A stretch of 38,252 nt of DNA from NCBI GenBank assembly GCA_900318835.1, contig ONLW01000026.1, forward strand, positions 1 to 38,252. The letters run 5' to 3'. Below the pieces are notes generated by a model. That model ran no database searches. It saw nothing but the letters and a program-made list of their open reading frames with translations, and had not been told where the DNA came from. Origin of the DNA: an uncultured Bacteroidales bacterium (GTDB lineage Bacteria > Bacteroidota > Bacteroidia > Bacteroidales > P3). Positions within the stretch are counted from its first letter, which is position 1. Each line of letters opens with the position of its first letter. The position numbers and the translations under genes are program-made. Of this stretch, positions 6,888 through 16,494 are shown piece after piece.

Positions 6888-9146
6888 CTAAAAGTCCCAT
6901 TCATAGTCATGAGGTTCACCTTGAATCTCTTGCTGGAAGTTTGAGCAGTCCATCTCAATAGGGATATTGGGGCGCTCGAAGTCTCCGCGATAGAACTTGA
7001 TTTTAGGATCTCTGTAGATCTTCTCCATATAGAGACCGAAGATGGGCAGAGCCATGGCGGCACCTTGTCCGTAAGTCATGTTGCGGAAATGGATGGAGCG
7101 CAATTCACCGCCAGTCCAAACAGCTGTGGCCAACTTGGGAGTAATACCCACAAACCAGCAGTCAGAGTTATTCTGCGTAGTACCAGTCTTACCCGCGATG
7201 GCGGTAGAATACTGGTCGAGGTGGTACTTGTAGTTGAGGCGCACACCGGTACCACTCTGTACGACACCCTTCATCAGTTCCAGCATCATGTAGGCCGTAG
7301 CTTCACTGAGTGCCTCACTACGCTTGGGCGTAAAACGTTCGAGCACCATTCCCTTGTTATCCTCGATGCGGGTGATAAAGATAGGTTCAACATATTCACC
7401 CTTATTGGCGAATGTGGCCATAGCAGCAGCCATCTCGGCCACGGTAATCTCGGGCGTACCCACAGCAATGGCCGGCACAGCATCGATGGGGCTTTTCACA
7501 CCCATCTTGCGGGCGATGTCAACTACTTGTTCGGGAGAACCTTGTTTCATAAGGTAGGCCGATACCCAGTTGATGGAATGCGCAAGAGCCCATTTAAGTG
7601 TCACCATCTCACCCTCACGCTCATGGGAAGAATTCTTCGGGCACCAGTCGGGTTGCCCCCACACTTCGAAGCAAACCTCCGAATTGGGCACCTCCGTACA
7701 AGGATACATACCAAGATCTTGCAAAGCCATGGTGTAAACGAAAGGCTTGAATGTAGAACCCACTTGACGGTGGCTCTGCACGTTGTCGTACTTGAAGAAA
7801 CGGTAATTGATGCCACCCACATAGGCGCGCACATATCCTGTACCAGGTTCCACCGACATCAAGCCCGCGTTGAGGAATTTCTTGCAGTAAATAAGCGAAT
7901 CCCAAGGGCTCATGATGGTGTCCTTGGTACCTTTCCATGTAAAGACGCGCATCCTCACTTTCTCGTTGAAGGCTTCACGTATCTCTTTTTGACTCATACC
8001 ATCAGCTTTGAGGTTGCGGTAGCGGTCGCTATTTTTCATGGCTTGTGTAAGGAATTTCTCTTGCTGATCTGCGCTGATGTCACAAAAAGGATTCCCTTTG
8101 CGGGCCTTGAGTTCACGTTCGAAAGCCGGCTGTATTTCCTTACTGAAATGCTCACGTACAGCCTGTTCGGCATAGCGCTGCATGCGAGAATCTATCGTAG
8201 TGTAAATCTTCAGGCCATCCTTGTGGACGTCGTAATAGTCGCCATTGGGCTTGCGATGATGCTTACACCAGTCTTTCATGTAGGCACGGAGATATTCACG
8301 CAGGTAAGGGGCCAAACCATCGTTATGGGTCTGAGGAGTGTAGCGCGACATGTCAATGGGCTTCTCTTTGTAGATTACAAGACTATCATCACTGAGATAT
8401 CCATAGCGGTTCATCTGACCCAACACCACATCGCGACGTTCTTTGGCATTGTCAGGATGCAACACAGGGCTGTAAGTCGTGGGTGCTTTCAGCAGACCCA
8501 CCAGCACAGCAGCCTCGTCAACATCCAGTTCCGTAGGTGTCTTGTCGAAGAAAGTCTTGGCGGCAGTCTTCACACCGAAAGAGTTGCTGCCAAAGTCCAC
8601 CGTATTAAAGTACATGGTGATGATTTCCTGCTTGGAGTAGTTGTGCTCAAGTTTTACAGCCACCACCCACTCACTGAGTTTAGAAAACACCGTACCGCGT
8701 CTGACGTTCACCTCACGCATATTGTAGAGGTTCTTGGCCAACTGCTGCGTGATGGTACTGCCACCGCCGGAAGAACCATGTCGGCCCAACACCGTCTTGA
8801 AAAGCACACGGAAGAGGCTTCGGGCATCAATACCCGAGTGGTTGTAGAAACGCACATCCTCGGTGGCTATCAAGGCATTGACCAAATTAGGAGACAATTG
8901 GTCATAGGTAACATTCGAGCGATTCTCGAAGCCTATGTATCCAAGCACCTCACCGTCATCACTGATAACCTCTGTAGCCTGAAGACTATGGGGGTTCTCT
9001 ATGTCCTCAAACCGCGGCATGTCGCCAATCCATCCGATGGAGAGGAAGAAGAAAAAGAGGAACACGAAGGCCCACAATCCTCCGAAGGCCCGCCACATGT
9101 ATTTGATGTATTTCGGGCGCTCGCCCGTGGGAGTGTTCTTTTTCAT
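6888..9146 (-). CDS. Penicillin-binding protein 1A (bifunctional peptidoglycan synthase)
   Basis: The 752-residue class A PBP polymerises glycan strands and cross-links them in the periplasm. A membrane anchor lies near residues 20-42. The GT51 glycosyltransferase domain has catalytic E96 in EDVRFYNHSG and GGGSTITQQLAKNLY (127-141). The transpeptidase domain has S464-TFK, S524-IN and K653-TGTT. There is no obvious C-terminal extra domain. The gene follows gldH after a 3-base gap and precedes rlmN by 12 bases, so it is part of the minus-strand transcription unit that begins with the delta' gene. Confidence 0.95.
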   Translation of the reverse strand: MKKNTPTGERPKYIKYMWRAFGGLWAFVFLFFFFLSIGWIGDMPRFEDIENPHSLQATEVISDDGEVLGYIGFENRSNVTYDQLSPNLVNALIATEDVRFYNHSGIDARSLFRVLFKTVLGRHGSSGGGSTITQQLAKNLYNMREVNVRRGTVFSKLSEWVVAVKLEHNYSKQEIITMYFNTVDFGSNSFGVKTAAKTFFDKTPTELDVDEAAVLVGLLKAPTTYSPVLHPDNAKERRDVVLGQMNRYGYLSDDSLVIYKEKPIDMSRYTPQTHNDGLAPYLREYLRAYMKDWCKHHRKPNGDYYDVHKDGLKIYTTIDSRMQRYAEQAVREHFSKEIQPAFERELKARKGNPFCDISADQQEKFLTQAMKNSDRYRNLKADGMSQKEIREAFNEKVRMRVFTWKGTKDTIMSPWDSLIYCKKFLNAGLMSVEPGTGYVRAYVGGINYRFFKYDNVQSHRQVGSTFKPFVYTMALQDLGMYPCTEVPNSEVCFEVWGQPDWCPKNSSHEREGEMVTLKWALAHSINWVSAYLMKQGSPEQVVDIARKMGVKSPIDAVPAIAVGTPEITVAEMAAAMATFANKGEYVEPIFITRIEDNKGMVLERFTPKRSEALSEATAYMMLELMKGVVQSGTGVRLNYKYHLDQYSTAIAGKTGTTQNNSDCWFVGITPKLATAVWTGGELRSIHFRNMTYGQGAAMALPIFGLYMEKIYRDPKIKFYRGDFERPNIPIEMDCSNFQQEIQGEPHDYEWDF

Positions 9147-9149
9147 AGG

Positions 9150-9626
9150 CTAATTCATTGAGCTGTATTCAATCCTGAGGCCGATATGTTCCAGACCCGT
9201 AATGGCGCTGTCGCGCATACCATTGGTAATGGCGAAATGGTAGTTGCCCGGCATGGGGAATCGGGCATTGCGGCGGAAGAAGTATCGGGTATCCACATAG
9301 CGTCCCGAACGTTTCCCGTACCATTGTCCCGAAGGGTCGGCCAACGGATACTCCATGGTGTCGCAGGCCATGCTGCCATCAGGGAAGGTGGTGTTGATGA
9401 AGAGAAATGTGTTGCTGTAGGGGTAGCTCACACTATTGCGCACCTCCACCAGAAAGTTGAAGATGAGACTTGTATCCTTCACATCCACATCAAAACAGGC
9501 ACTGTCAGCCGGTAGCCACCCATCCTCGTCCACGTCGCCATACTCGGCATAGTAGACCGAGCCGTCACACGAGGCCATCATCACTGGCATTATCAATGCC
9601 ACCAGATATAATCCAATTTTTTTCAT
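9150..9626 (-). CDS. gldH: GldH-like lipoprotein
   Basis: The 158-residue protein begins with a lipoprotein signal ending in MMASC, with C20 as the lipidated residue. The body reads like GldH: an FNFLVEVRN segment, then LFINTTFPDG, then a final segment SAITGLEHIGLRIE. GldH is needed for gliding in Flavobacterium, but orthologues occur in non-gliding Bacteroidales, where they lie next to the PSP1/RicT and PBP genes as here. Position between these two genes supports the call. Its role in this organism is unknown; the type IX sorting domain at the window start shows that the host has at least part of that machinery. Confidence 0.8.
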   Translation of the reverse strand: MKKIGLYLVALIMPVMMASCDGSVYYAEYGDVDEDGWLPADSACFDVDVKDTSLIFNFLVEVRNSVSYPYSNTFLFINTTFPDGSMACDTMEYPLADPSGQWYGKRSGRYVDTRYFFRRNARFPMPGNYHFAITNGMRDSAITGLEHIGLRIEYSSMN

Positions 9627-9632
9627 ATTTTT

Positions 9633-11273
9633 TCATCTTCTATCGCGACCACCACTGCTGCGACGGGGTTGTTCGCCACCTTCGCGTCGCGATTTGCCCT
9701 CCGACTTCTGCTGTTTGGCTTGCTCTTGCTGACGCAGTTGCTTGGTAGCGTGACGTTCCTCGCGAGCCTTGCGGTCGCGATCGCGTCGCTCGCCACGGTC
9801 TCCTGTGCCACGGTCGCTGCGGCCTTCGCGCTGCGGCCGCTCCTTGCGATCGCCCTTGGAGCCACGACGTTCCCCATTCTGGGGTCGCCGCTCCGTTCCC
9901 TGTTCTTTTCTTTCTTCGCCAACCACACCGTTGCCACCTTCGGTCAGTCGCTGAATCTCTCGTTCCACTTCCTCGTTGGTGCTCTCCTGTGCCAGAGCAC
10001 TGGTCGACATCAGTTCCACCTGATAGTCCTCGAGTTTTTCAGGATATTCCTGTCGATGATTCATCTCGATGATGGCTTTCACGTCCTCGGCCTTGACGGC
10101 GATAAGGTCGTTCTCACCCTCGTAGGCATACCACATGATGCCACGGAACACGTCAGTCTTTTTATATAGCGCCAGTCCTTTCTTGAAACGGATGGCCTGA
10201 TTGGCCGGCGGAAACTTCTTCAATGCATCGGCGTAGACTTCATACTCGAAGTTTAAGCAGCATTTCAGCTTGCCACATTGGCCGGCAAGCTTCTGCGGGT
10301 TGGGCAGAATCTGCTGAGTTTTGGCGCTCGATGTGGTGACACTCTTGAAGGTCGTCAACCATGTCGAGCAGCACAGTTCGCGGCCACAAGTACCTATGCC
10401 ACCCACTTTTCCGGCTTCCTGACGCACACCAATCTGTTTCATCTCGATGCGTACACGGAATTCTTCGGCCAGCACTTTGATAAGCTCACGGAAGTCCACT
10501 CGCTCATCGGCAGTGTAGTAGAAGATGGCCTTCGAATGGTCGCCCTGAAACTCCACGTCGTTCACCTTCATATCCAGTCCCATGTCAGCCACGATGCGGC
10601 GGGTACGCAGCAGGGCCTCACGTTCCTCCTTGAGTGTGTCGGCCCAGCGGTCGATGTCGGCCTCTTTGGCGCGACGGAAGAGTTTCCTTATGTTCTCCGA
10701 TTCGGGATTGATTCTATGCTTGCGCATTTGCAGGCGGCACAGTTCACCGGTGAGACTCACAATGCCCACGTCATGACCCGGCTGGCCTTCCACGGCCACG
10801 ATGTCACCCTCAGTAACTTCGAGGCCGTCGGGCAGACGGTAGAAATCTTTGTGGTTGTTTTTGAAGCGCACCTCCACACAGTCGAAGGGGCGACCAGTAG
10901 GCTGGCGGATGCCGGCCATCCAATTGGTCGACGTCACCTTCGAGCAACTCTGGCGCTCTCGGCTGCAGACGGGCTTGTAGCATTCGGGCTTATGGTTGCA
11001 GCCACGGGAGAGGTACACCGGTTCCTCATATTTCACCCAAGGGATATCGGGCTCGGGCTCCAGGTAGGGATCCAGCTGGCTCTCCTCGCTGTGGTATTCT
11101 TCCACCTCAGGATTCTCACGCTCCACCTGGATTTTCTTCTCCTCACGAGCCTTGCGGCGCTCACGCATAAAAGCCGCAATATCTTCAGCCGAAGCCACAG
11201 TCTCCTCGCTGTCGAGGGGTGTCTGCTGGGGCTTCTTTTCCAATTCTTTTTCTTTATCCTTGTTCTCTTCCAT
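9633..11273 (-). CDS. PSP1-domain protein, RicT/YaaT-like
   Basis: The 546-residue protein has three parts. Residues 1-90 are charged and low complexity. Residues 90-400 hold a Cys-rich stretch (CNHKPECYKPVC) and the PSP1 domain with GTCGRELCCSTW and CGKLKCCLNFEYE, the cysteines of the RicT family. The last 120 residues are very rich in Arg, Glu, Gln and Gly and look disordered, as in RNA-binding tails. In Bacillus, RicT works with RicA and RicF in an iron-sulfur complex that affects mRNA processing. In Bacteroidota the protein has no settled role. It lies between the delta' and gldH genes with gaps of 6-10 bases. Confidence 0.85.
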   Translation of the reverse strand: MEENKDKEKELEKKPQQTPLDSEETVASAEDIAAFMRERRKAREEKKIQVERENPEVEEYHSEESQLDPYLEPEPDIPWVKYEEPVYLSRGCNHKPECYKPVCSRERQSCSKVTSTNWMAGIRQPTGRPFDCVEVRFKNNHKDFYRLPDGLEVTEGDIVAVEGQPGHDVGIVSLTGELCRLQMRKHRINPESENIRKLFRRAKEADIDRWADTLKEEREALLRTRRIVADMGLDMKVNDVEFQGDHSKAIFYYTADERVDFRELIKVLAEEFRVRIEMKQIGVRQEAGKVGGIGTCGRELCCSTWLTTFKSVTTSSAKTQQILPNPQKLAGQCGKLKCCLNFEYEVYADALKKFPPANQAIRFKKGLALYKKTDVFRGIMWYAYEGENDLIAVKAEDVKAIIEMNHRQEYPEKLEDYQVELMSTSALAQESTNEEVEREIQRLTEGGNGVVGEERKEQGTERRPQNGERRGSKGDRKERPQREGRSDRGTGDRGERRDRDRKAREERHATKQLRQQEQAKQQKSEGKSRREGGEQPRRSSGGRDRR

Positions 11274-11283
11274 GTTTTTAATT

Positions 11284-12321
11284 TTATCGTTTTTTCAAGG
11301 CCTTGCTCATGCGGAACGACAACTCCATCATCGCAATCTTGGCGTAGGCGTTGCGCTCCACGGCAAAAATGGCGTCGTTCAGGGCCTCTTCCATGAGTTC
11401 AATATTGTTGACAGTAATCATCCTGGGAAACTGGGCGTCGAATTTCTCGTCGCCCGAGCCGAGGTGGCATTCCACTCCGGCAGCGCTGTTCAGGAAACAG
11501 TCGCGCATCACCTTCAGCGCGTATTGCAGGAACAGCTTCAGCTGCTCGCGGTTCAGGCTGGCCATCTTGTCCACCTGAGCCGACAACTCCTTCATCTTCA
11601 GTTTAAACAGCATGCGGAGCCAGCCGACAAGCATCTCAGCGAATTCGGCGTTATTTTCCTCTTTTCTCGTTCCACTCTCCACTCGTAGGGTCTGCACACG
11701 GCTCTTGATGGTGGACAGCATCCGCTCGTCGCTCTCGCTAACCAGCATGATGAGTGTCCCCGGCAGGGGCTCTTCGAGGGTCTTCAGCAGTTTGTTGGCA
11801 AAACTCTCATTCATCTTCTCGGCCATCCAGATGACCATCATTCTCCAGCCACCCTCGTAGGCCTTGAGGCTCAGGTCGGAGACCACGCCGTCGGCATCCA
11901 GCTCACGGATAAGCCCCTGCTTGTTCTCGATGCCGAGGGTTTCGTACCAGTCGTCGATATTGCCACTTCCCTGGGTCTGAAGCATGAAGTCGCGGAACTC
12001 GCCTTGAAACTCACCGCTCCATGGTTTTTCCTTCACCTTCGACGTGGTGGCCGTCGGGAAAATGAAATGCAAGTCGGGATGCATCAGCGAGGCGATCTTC
12101 TTGCAGCTGGGGCAATCATCGCACGAATCGGCACGGAGGTCCCCATGATCGTGGTGCTGCCGGTTCTCGCAGCAGAGATATTGCAGGTAGGCCCACACCA
12201 GCGGCATAGCTGTAGCTGCCTCGCCGAGGAGCATCTGGGCGTGGCTCACGCGGCCGCTATCGATAATCGACGTCAGCCGATTGATGGTATCTCGTTGTCC
12301 GACAATGTCTTTAAACTGCAT
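11284..12321 (-). CDS. holB: DNA polymerase III delta' subunit-like clamp-loader protein
   Basis: The 345-residue protein starts with FKDIVGQRDTINRL and SGRVSHAQMLLGE, typical of delta'. The Walker A site is degenerate (GEAATAMP), as expected for the ATPase-inactive delta' subunit. A zinc module is visible as CC near residue 50 with DDCPSCKK near 75. The arginine-finger region SESDERMLSTIKSRVQTL follows. It loads the sliding clamp at the replication fork. It is the first gene of the minus-strand unit and has a -7 box just upstream (12342-12349). Confidence 0.85.
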   Translation of the reverse strand: MQFKDIVGQRDTINRLTSIIDSGRVSHAQMLLGEAATAMPLVWAYLQYLCCENRQHHDHGDLRADSCDDCPSCKKIASLMHPDLHFIFPTATTSKVKEKPWSGEFQGEFRDFMLQTQGSGNIDDWYETLGIENKQGLIRELDADGVVSDLSLKAYEGGWRMMVIWMAEKMNESFANKLLKTLEEPLPGTLIMLVSESDERMLSTIKSRVQTLRVESGTRKEENNAEFAEMLVGWLRMLFKLKMKELSAQVDKMASLNREQLKLFLQYALKVMRDCFLNSAAGVECHLGSGDEKFDAQFPRMITVNNIELMEEALNDAIFAVERNAYAKIAMMELSFRMSKALKKR

Positions 12322-12341
12322 ATCCTTTCACATTAAACTTG

Positions 12342-12349
12342 CAAATATA
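12342..12349 (-). promoter_or_regulatory. -7 box for the holB-RicT-gldH-PBP-rlmN unit
   Basis: Read on the minus strand the site is TATATTTG, matching TAnnTTTG, 20 bases upstream of the holB start. I do not see a clear TTTG at the -33 position; the region there is A+T-rich. Confidence 0.55.
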
Positions 12350-12428
12350 CGAATATTTTTTATATATAGGAAAAAAACAACCTGCTACCATCAAAAAAAC
12401 ACCGGCTTGCCATCACCCATTGCGGTAG

Positions 12429-12472
12429 GCGATGGGTAGGAGGTGGCAAAGAGATGGGAAAGAGATGGGAAA
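12429..12472. repeat. Four tandem 11-base repeats, intergenic module A
   Basis: The units are GCGATGGGTAG (12429), GAGGTGGCAAA (12440), GAGATGGGAAA (12451) and GAGATGGGAAA (12462); the last two are identical. A related array with the same 11-base period lies at 32421-32464. Each array is next to a strong hairpin. The array lies between the divergent holB and antiporter genes, in a stretch (12350-12619) with no other gene. Confidence 0.75.
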
Positions 12473-12502
12473 GACTTGATACCTATAACTTACTAAAAAA
12501 TA

Positions 12503-12530
12503 GGGGTTGGCAAGCGTGCTTGCCAACCCC
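12503..12530. terminator. Perfect GC-rich hairpin beside repeat module A
   Basis: GGGGTTGGCAAG (12503-12514) pairs perfectly with CTTGCCAACCCC (12519-12530) around CGTG. On the minus strand it is followed by TATTTTTTAG, the form of an intrinsic terminator, yet no minus-strand gene lies between 12530 and 12620. It may lie in the antiporter mRNA leader or end an unseen small transcript. Confidence 0.6.
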
Positions 12531-12619
12531 TCGGGGAATGATTTTCGTCTTTTCACAATAAAAGGCTTCTTTCCGCGTTACAAGGGCATATTATCTATTG
12601 TAAAACCTAATCTAACGCG

Positions 12620-14875
12620 ATGGAAAGTCTGCCTGCGATATTTATGGACTTGGCAATCATCCTGGTGGCTGCCGGAGTGATTACAGTGGTGTTCAAGTGG
12701 CTGAAACAGCCTTTGGTGTTGGGGTATATCTTGGCAGGCTTCTTTATCGGACCCTATTTCCCGTGGTTCCCAGCCATCACCGACGCTGCCAACATCCACG
12801 TCTGGAGCGACATCGGCATCGTCTTCCTGATGTTTGGTCTGGGCCTGGAGTTCAGTATCAAGAAACTGAAAAAAGTGGGCGCCACAGGAGCCATCACCGC
12901 CTTCACAGAACTGGCTATCATGTTCCTCATCGGCTCCTCAGTGGGAAAAATCCTGGGCTTCCAGGCCATGGAATGCACTTTCCTCGGCTGCATGCTCTCC
13001 ATCTCCTCCACAAGTATCATCATCAAGAGTTTCGACGACCTAAAACTCAAGCAGCAAAAGTTTACCTCGACGGTAACAGCCGTGCTGGTGGTGGAGGACC
13101 TCATCGCGGTGCTACTCTTGGTGGTGCTGAGCACGGTGAGCGTGAGCCGTAGCTTCGACGGCGGCGAACTGGTGGGCCAGATTGTGAAACTGGTATTCTT
13201 CCTGGTGGCTTGGTTTGTCTTTGGCATCTACCTGATACCCACTTTCCTGCGCTGGATGCGCAAGTATATGAGCGAGGAAACGCTGCTGATTCTTGCCGTG
13301 GGCCTTTGCTTCGGAATGGTGGTGTTGGCGTCGCATGCGGGATTCTCCACGGCTCTGGGTGCCTTCGTGATGGGAGCCATTTTGAGCGAGACCATCGAGG
13401 CCGATGTCATCCACCGCATTGTCACCCCTCTCAAGAACCTCTTCGGCGCCGTCTTCTTCGTCTCCGTAGGCATGCTGGTGGACCCGACCGTGCTGGTCAA
13501 ATACATCGTTCCTATCCTTGTCATTGCCCTCACTATCATCATTTTCAAGAGTCTTGCCGCCACCATAGGCGTTACCCTCAGCGGCCGCCCGCTGAAAACC
13601 GCCGTGCAGAGTGGTTTCTGCTTCTGTCAGATTGGCGAGTTCTCATTCATCATCGCCGGTTTGGGCCTCAGTTTCAAGGTCATCAGCGAAACCCTCTACC
13701 CCCTCATCGTCTCCGTCTCCATCCTCACCACCTTCGTTACCCCCTACATGATCAAGGGAGCCCTGCCGTTCTACAACTGGCTGGAACCCAAGATTCCTAC
13801 CGCCCTCAAGCGCCGCCTCGACCAATATGCCGAGAATGCCCATAAAGACAGTGGCAACACGGCCAGCCTTCAGTCGTTCATCCGCAAGCAGCTCACCAAT
13901 ATCCTCATCCACGGTGTCATCCTGATAGCCATTGCCTTGCTCTCCACTTCGCTGCTGCGTCCGCTGCTTGACAAAATTTTTGAAGACGCTCACATTCCGC
14001 AAATCTGGAGCCGCATCACCGGCATGGGAGGCACCCTGCTCCTCATGGCGCCCTTCCTATGGGCCGTGGCTGTCAAGAACGTCAGCAAGCAAAGACTCAA
14101 AGAGATGTTCGAGACCTACCGCCACAGCCAGGCTGTGGTCATTCCCATGCTGCTGCTACGCTACTTCGTGGCCCTGTTCGTCGTGGGATTGGTGGTGGGA
14201 AGCTACGTCAACCTCGCCGTGGGATTCCTCATGGTCATTGCCGTCATGGTAGTGATGGGGGTGCTCTTTTCGCGCAGGGTCAACGGCTTCTACACCCAGA
14301 TTGAAGAGCGATTCTTCAGCAACTTCAACTCGCGTCAGGCGCAGGCCTCGTTTCGCATTCCCAAGGGTATGGAGAACGAGTTCGGCATGGAGCGACTCCG
14401 TATGACGCAATACTCGCCTCTGGCCGGTAAGACCCTCAAAGAAGGCAACCTTCGCGACCGCTATGGCGCCAATGTCGTCACCATCGAGCGTGGCGACAAC
14501 ATCATCGACCTCCCTGGCAAAGACGACTTGCTGATGCCAGGCGACCTGGTGACAGTCATCGGTACCGAAGAACAGGTGTCCAAGATCCGTGCCGATATCG
14601 AGGTGGAGGCCGACATGCTGGTGCACGACCGCTCCAACCACGAACTCCACATGTACCGCTACCGCGTCGACGCCGACGGGCCCCTCTGCGGCATGGAAAT
14701 CAAGAATTCCACCCTCTCACACCACCGCGCCATGGTCATCGCCATTGAACGAGGTGGCCAGAAAATTGTCAATCCCGACCGCGACACGGTCTTCATGCCA
14801 GGCGACATGCTGTGGTTTATCTCGCCCGAGGAAATGACATTAAAAGGATTTGAAAGTAAACTAATTAAGATATGA
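12620..14875 (+). CDS. CPA2-family cation/proton antiporter with two RCK_C (TrkA-C) domains
   Basis: The 751-residue membrane protein has about a dozen membrane segments in residues 1-400, with KefB/YbaL-like text: QPLVLGYILAGFFIGP near 30-46, DIGIVFLMFGLGLEF near 67-82, VEDLIAVLLL near 157-167 and GEFSFIIAGLG near 338-348. A second membrane stretch spans about 430-560. The C-terminus has two TrkA-C domains, one around 595-655 (LAGKTLKEGNLRDRYGANVV) and one around 665-745 (PGDMLWFIS). I see no nucleotide-binding TrkA-N domain between them. Such proteins exchange K+ or Na+ for H+ across the inner membrane. It overlaps the protease gene by four bases. Confidence 0.88.
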   Translation: MESLPAIFMDLAIILVAAGVITVVFKWLKQPLVLGYILAGFFIGPYFPWFPAITDAANIHVWSDIGIVFLMFGLGLEFSIKKLKKVGATGAITAFTELAIMFLIGSSVGKILGFQAMECTFLGCMLSISSTSIIIKSFDDLKLKQQKFTSTVTAVLVVEDLIAVLLLVVLSTVSVSRSFDGGELVGQIVKLVFFLVAWFVFGIYLIPTFLRWMRKYMSEETLLILAVGLCFGMVVLASHAGFSTALGAFVMGAILSETIEADVIHRIVTPLKNLFGAVFFVSVGMLVDPTVLVKYIVPILVIALTIIIFKSLAATIGVTLSGRPLKTAVQSGFCFCQIGEFSFIIAGLGLSFKVISETLYPLIVSVSILTTFVTPYMIKGALPFYNWLEPKIPTALKRRLDQYAENAHKDSGNTASLQSFIRKQLTNILIHGVILIAIALLSTSLLRPLLDKIFEDAHIPQIWSRITGMGGTLLLMAPFLWAVAVKNVSKQRLKEMFETYRHSQAVVIPMLLLRYFVALFVVGLVVGSYVNLAVGFLMVIAVMVVMGVLFSRRVNGFYTQIEERFFSNFNSRQAQASFRIPKGMENEFGMERLRMTQYSPLAGKTLKEGNLRDRYGANVVTIERGDNIIDLPGKDDLLMPGDLVTVIGTEEQVSKIRADIEVEADMLVHDRSNHELHMYRYRVDADGPLCGMEIKNSTLSHHRAMVIAIERGGQKIVNPDRDTVFMPGDMLWFISPEEMTLKGFESKLIKI

Positions 14876-16494
14876 AGAAGATTAAACTACTTGGCTTACT
14901 CGGCTTACTCGGTATACTAGGCCCGCTAGCCCAAGCACAAAACACCGACCGCGGCTTCGAGATTGCCAAGAACCTGGAGATTTTCTCCTCGGTGTACAAG
15001 CAACTGAATCAGAACTACGTCGACGATGTCGACCCCGGCAAGACCATCAAGGTGGCCATCGACGCTATGCTTGCATCCATGGACCCCTACACCAACTATT
15101 TCCCCGAAAGCGACATCGAGGATGTGAAGCTCCAGCTCATGGGCGAATACGGCGGCGTGGGTGCCCTCATCATGCAGCGCGGCGATTCCATTTATATCTC
15201 CGAGCCCTACAAGGGACTCCCGGCCGACGAGGCTGGTCTCAAGGCTGGTGACCGTATCGTGGCCGTCAACGGCGAGAGCACCCGCGGCAAGAAGACCCCC
15301 GACGTAAGCAGTGCCATGCGCGGCCAGGCCGGTACACAAGTAACCCTCACTGTGGAACGCGAAGGAAAAGAATTTGAGCGCACCCTGACGCGCCGCGAAA
15401 TCAAACTGCCCAACGTGCCCTACTCAGGCTTCGTAGGCGAGAAAGAAGACGTAGGCTACATCAAGCTTGACGAGTTTACTACCGACGCTGCCAAGAACGT
15501 GCGCGAAGCTTTCGTGCGCCTCAAGAAAGAGAATCCCAACATGCGCGGCATCATCCTCGACTTCCGCGGCAACGGCGGCGGCCTGATGAACGAGGCCGTC
15601 GACATTGTCAATATATGGGTGCCACGTGGTACTCTTGTGGTGGAGACTAAAGGCAAGGTGGCAGCCAAGAACCTAAAGAGTTACACACGCTTCCAACCTG
15701 AGGACACCGAGATCCCATTGGCCGTCATCATCGACGGCAGTTCGGCCTCGGCCAGCGAAATTGTCAGCGGCAGCCTGCAGGACCTCGACCGCGCCGTAAT
15801 CATCGGCCAGCGCAGCTACGGAAAAGGCTTGGTGCAAAATATCCTGCCCATGCCCTACAACAGTCAGATGAAGGTCACCGTGAGCAAATACTATATCCCC
15901 TCCGGACGTTGCATCCAAGCCATCGACTATAGCCACCGTGACGAGAACGGTCGTGCCATCAAGGTGCCCGACTCGCTCAAGACCGCGTTCAAGACCAAAG
16001 CTGGCCGCACTGTCTACGACGGCTTCGGTATTGAGCCCGACATCGAGGTGGAGCCCGAATACATGTCGAACCTCGGCATGGTGTTGGCACAGAAATTTTT
16101 TGTGTTCGATTATGCCACCCTGTACTACCGCTCACACAAAGAGATAGCCCCGGCAAAAGAGTTCGAGATCAGTGGCGAGATGTATGCCGACTTCGGCCGC
16201 TTCCTCAAGGAAAAGAATCTGAACTACAACACCGTCACCGAGCGCTACATCAAAGACCTGCGTGAGGTGGCCAAGCAGGAAAAATACGACGAGGCCATTG
16301 AGCAGCAGCTCAAAGAGATGGAAGCACGCCTAGCCACCGAGAAGGATGGCGACCTCCAGAAACACCGCGAGGAGGTCTGCGAGATGCTCAAGGCCGAGAT
16401 TCTCAACCGCTACTATTATGACGCCGGCCGCCTTGCCGGTGCCCTCAAGACCGACAAAGTCATCCTACGCGCCATCGACGAACTGAAGAAGTGA
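14872..16494 (+). CDS. S41-family carboxyl-terminal processing protease (CtpA-like)
   Basis: The 540-residue exported protease has an N-terminal signal peptide (about 1-22, ending AQAQ) and a PDZ domain near residues 85-170 (GVGALIMQRGD, then GLKAGDRIVAVNGES). The catalytic core has S291 in SSASASE and K318 in SYGKG, the Ser-Lys dyad. The last 120 residues form a helical C-terminal domain. Family members trim the C-termini of periplasmic proteins, including lipoproteins and cell-wall enzymes. The start overlaps the antiporter stop and the stop overlaps the next start, so the three genes form one operon. Confidence 0.93.
   Translation: MKKIKLLGLLGLLGILGPLAQAQNTDRGFEIAKNLEIFSSVYKQLNQNYVDDVDPGKTIKVAIDAMLASMDPYTNYFPESDIEDVKLQLMGEYGGVGALIMQRGDSIYISEPYKGLPADEAGLKAGDRIVAVNGESTRGKKTPDVSSAMRGQAGTQVTLTVEREGKEFERTLTRREIKLPNVPYSGFVGEKEDVGYIKLDEFTTDAAKNVREAFVRLKKENPNMRGIILDFRGNGGGLMNEAVDIVNIWVPRGTLVVETKGKVAAKNLKSYTRFQPEDTEIPLAVIIDGSSASASEIVSGSLQDLDRAVIIGQRSYGKGLVQNILPMPYNSQMKVTVSKYYIPSGRCIQAIDYSHRDENGRAIKVPDSLKTAFKTKAGRTVYDGFGIEPDIEVEPEYMSNLGMVLAQKFFVFDYATLYYRSHKEIAPAKEFEISGEMYADFGRFLKEKNLNYNTVTERYIKDLREVAKQEKYDEAIEQQLKEMEARLATEKDGDLQKHREEVCEMLKAEILNRYYYDAGRLAGALKTDKVILRAIDELKK

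Noticed and set aside
7065-9161. Long open frame on the plus strand (698 codons)
   Set aside because: It is antisense to PBP1A, which has all catalytic motifs; the frame's protein text is His- and Val-rich without domains.
10278-11396. Plus-strand frame of 372 codons
   Set aside because: Antisense to the PSP1/RicT-like gene with conserved cysteines.
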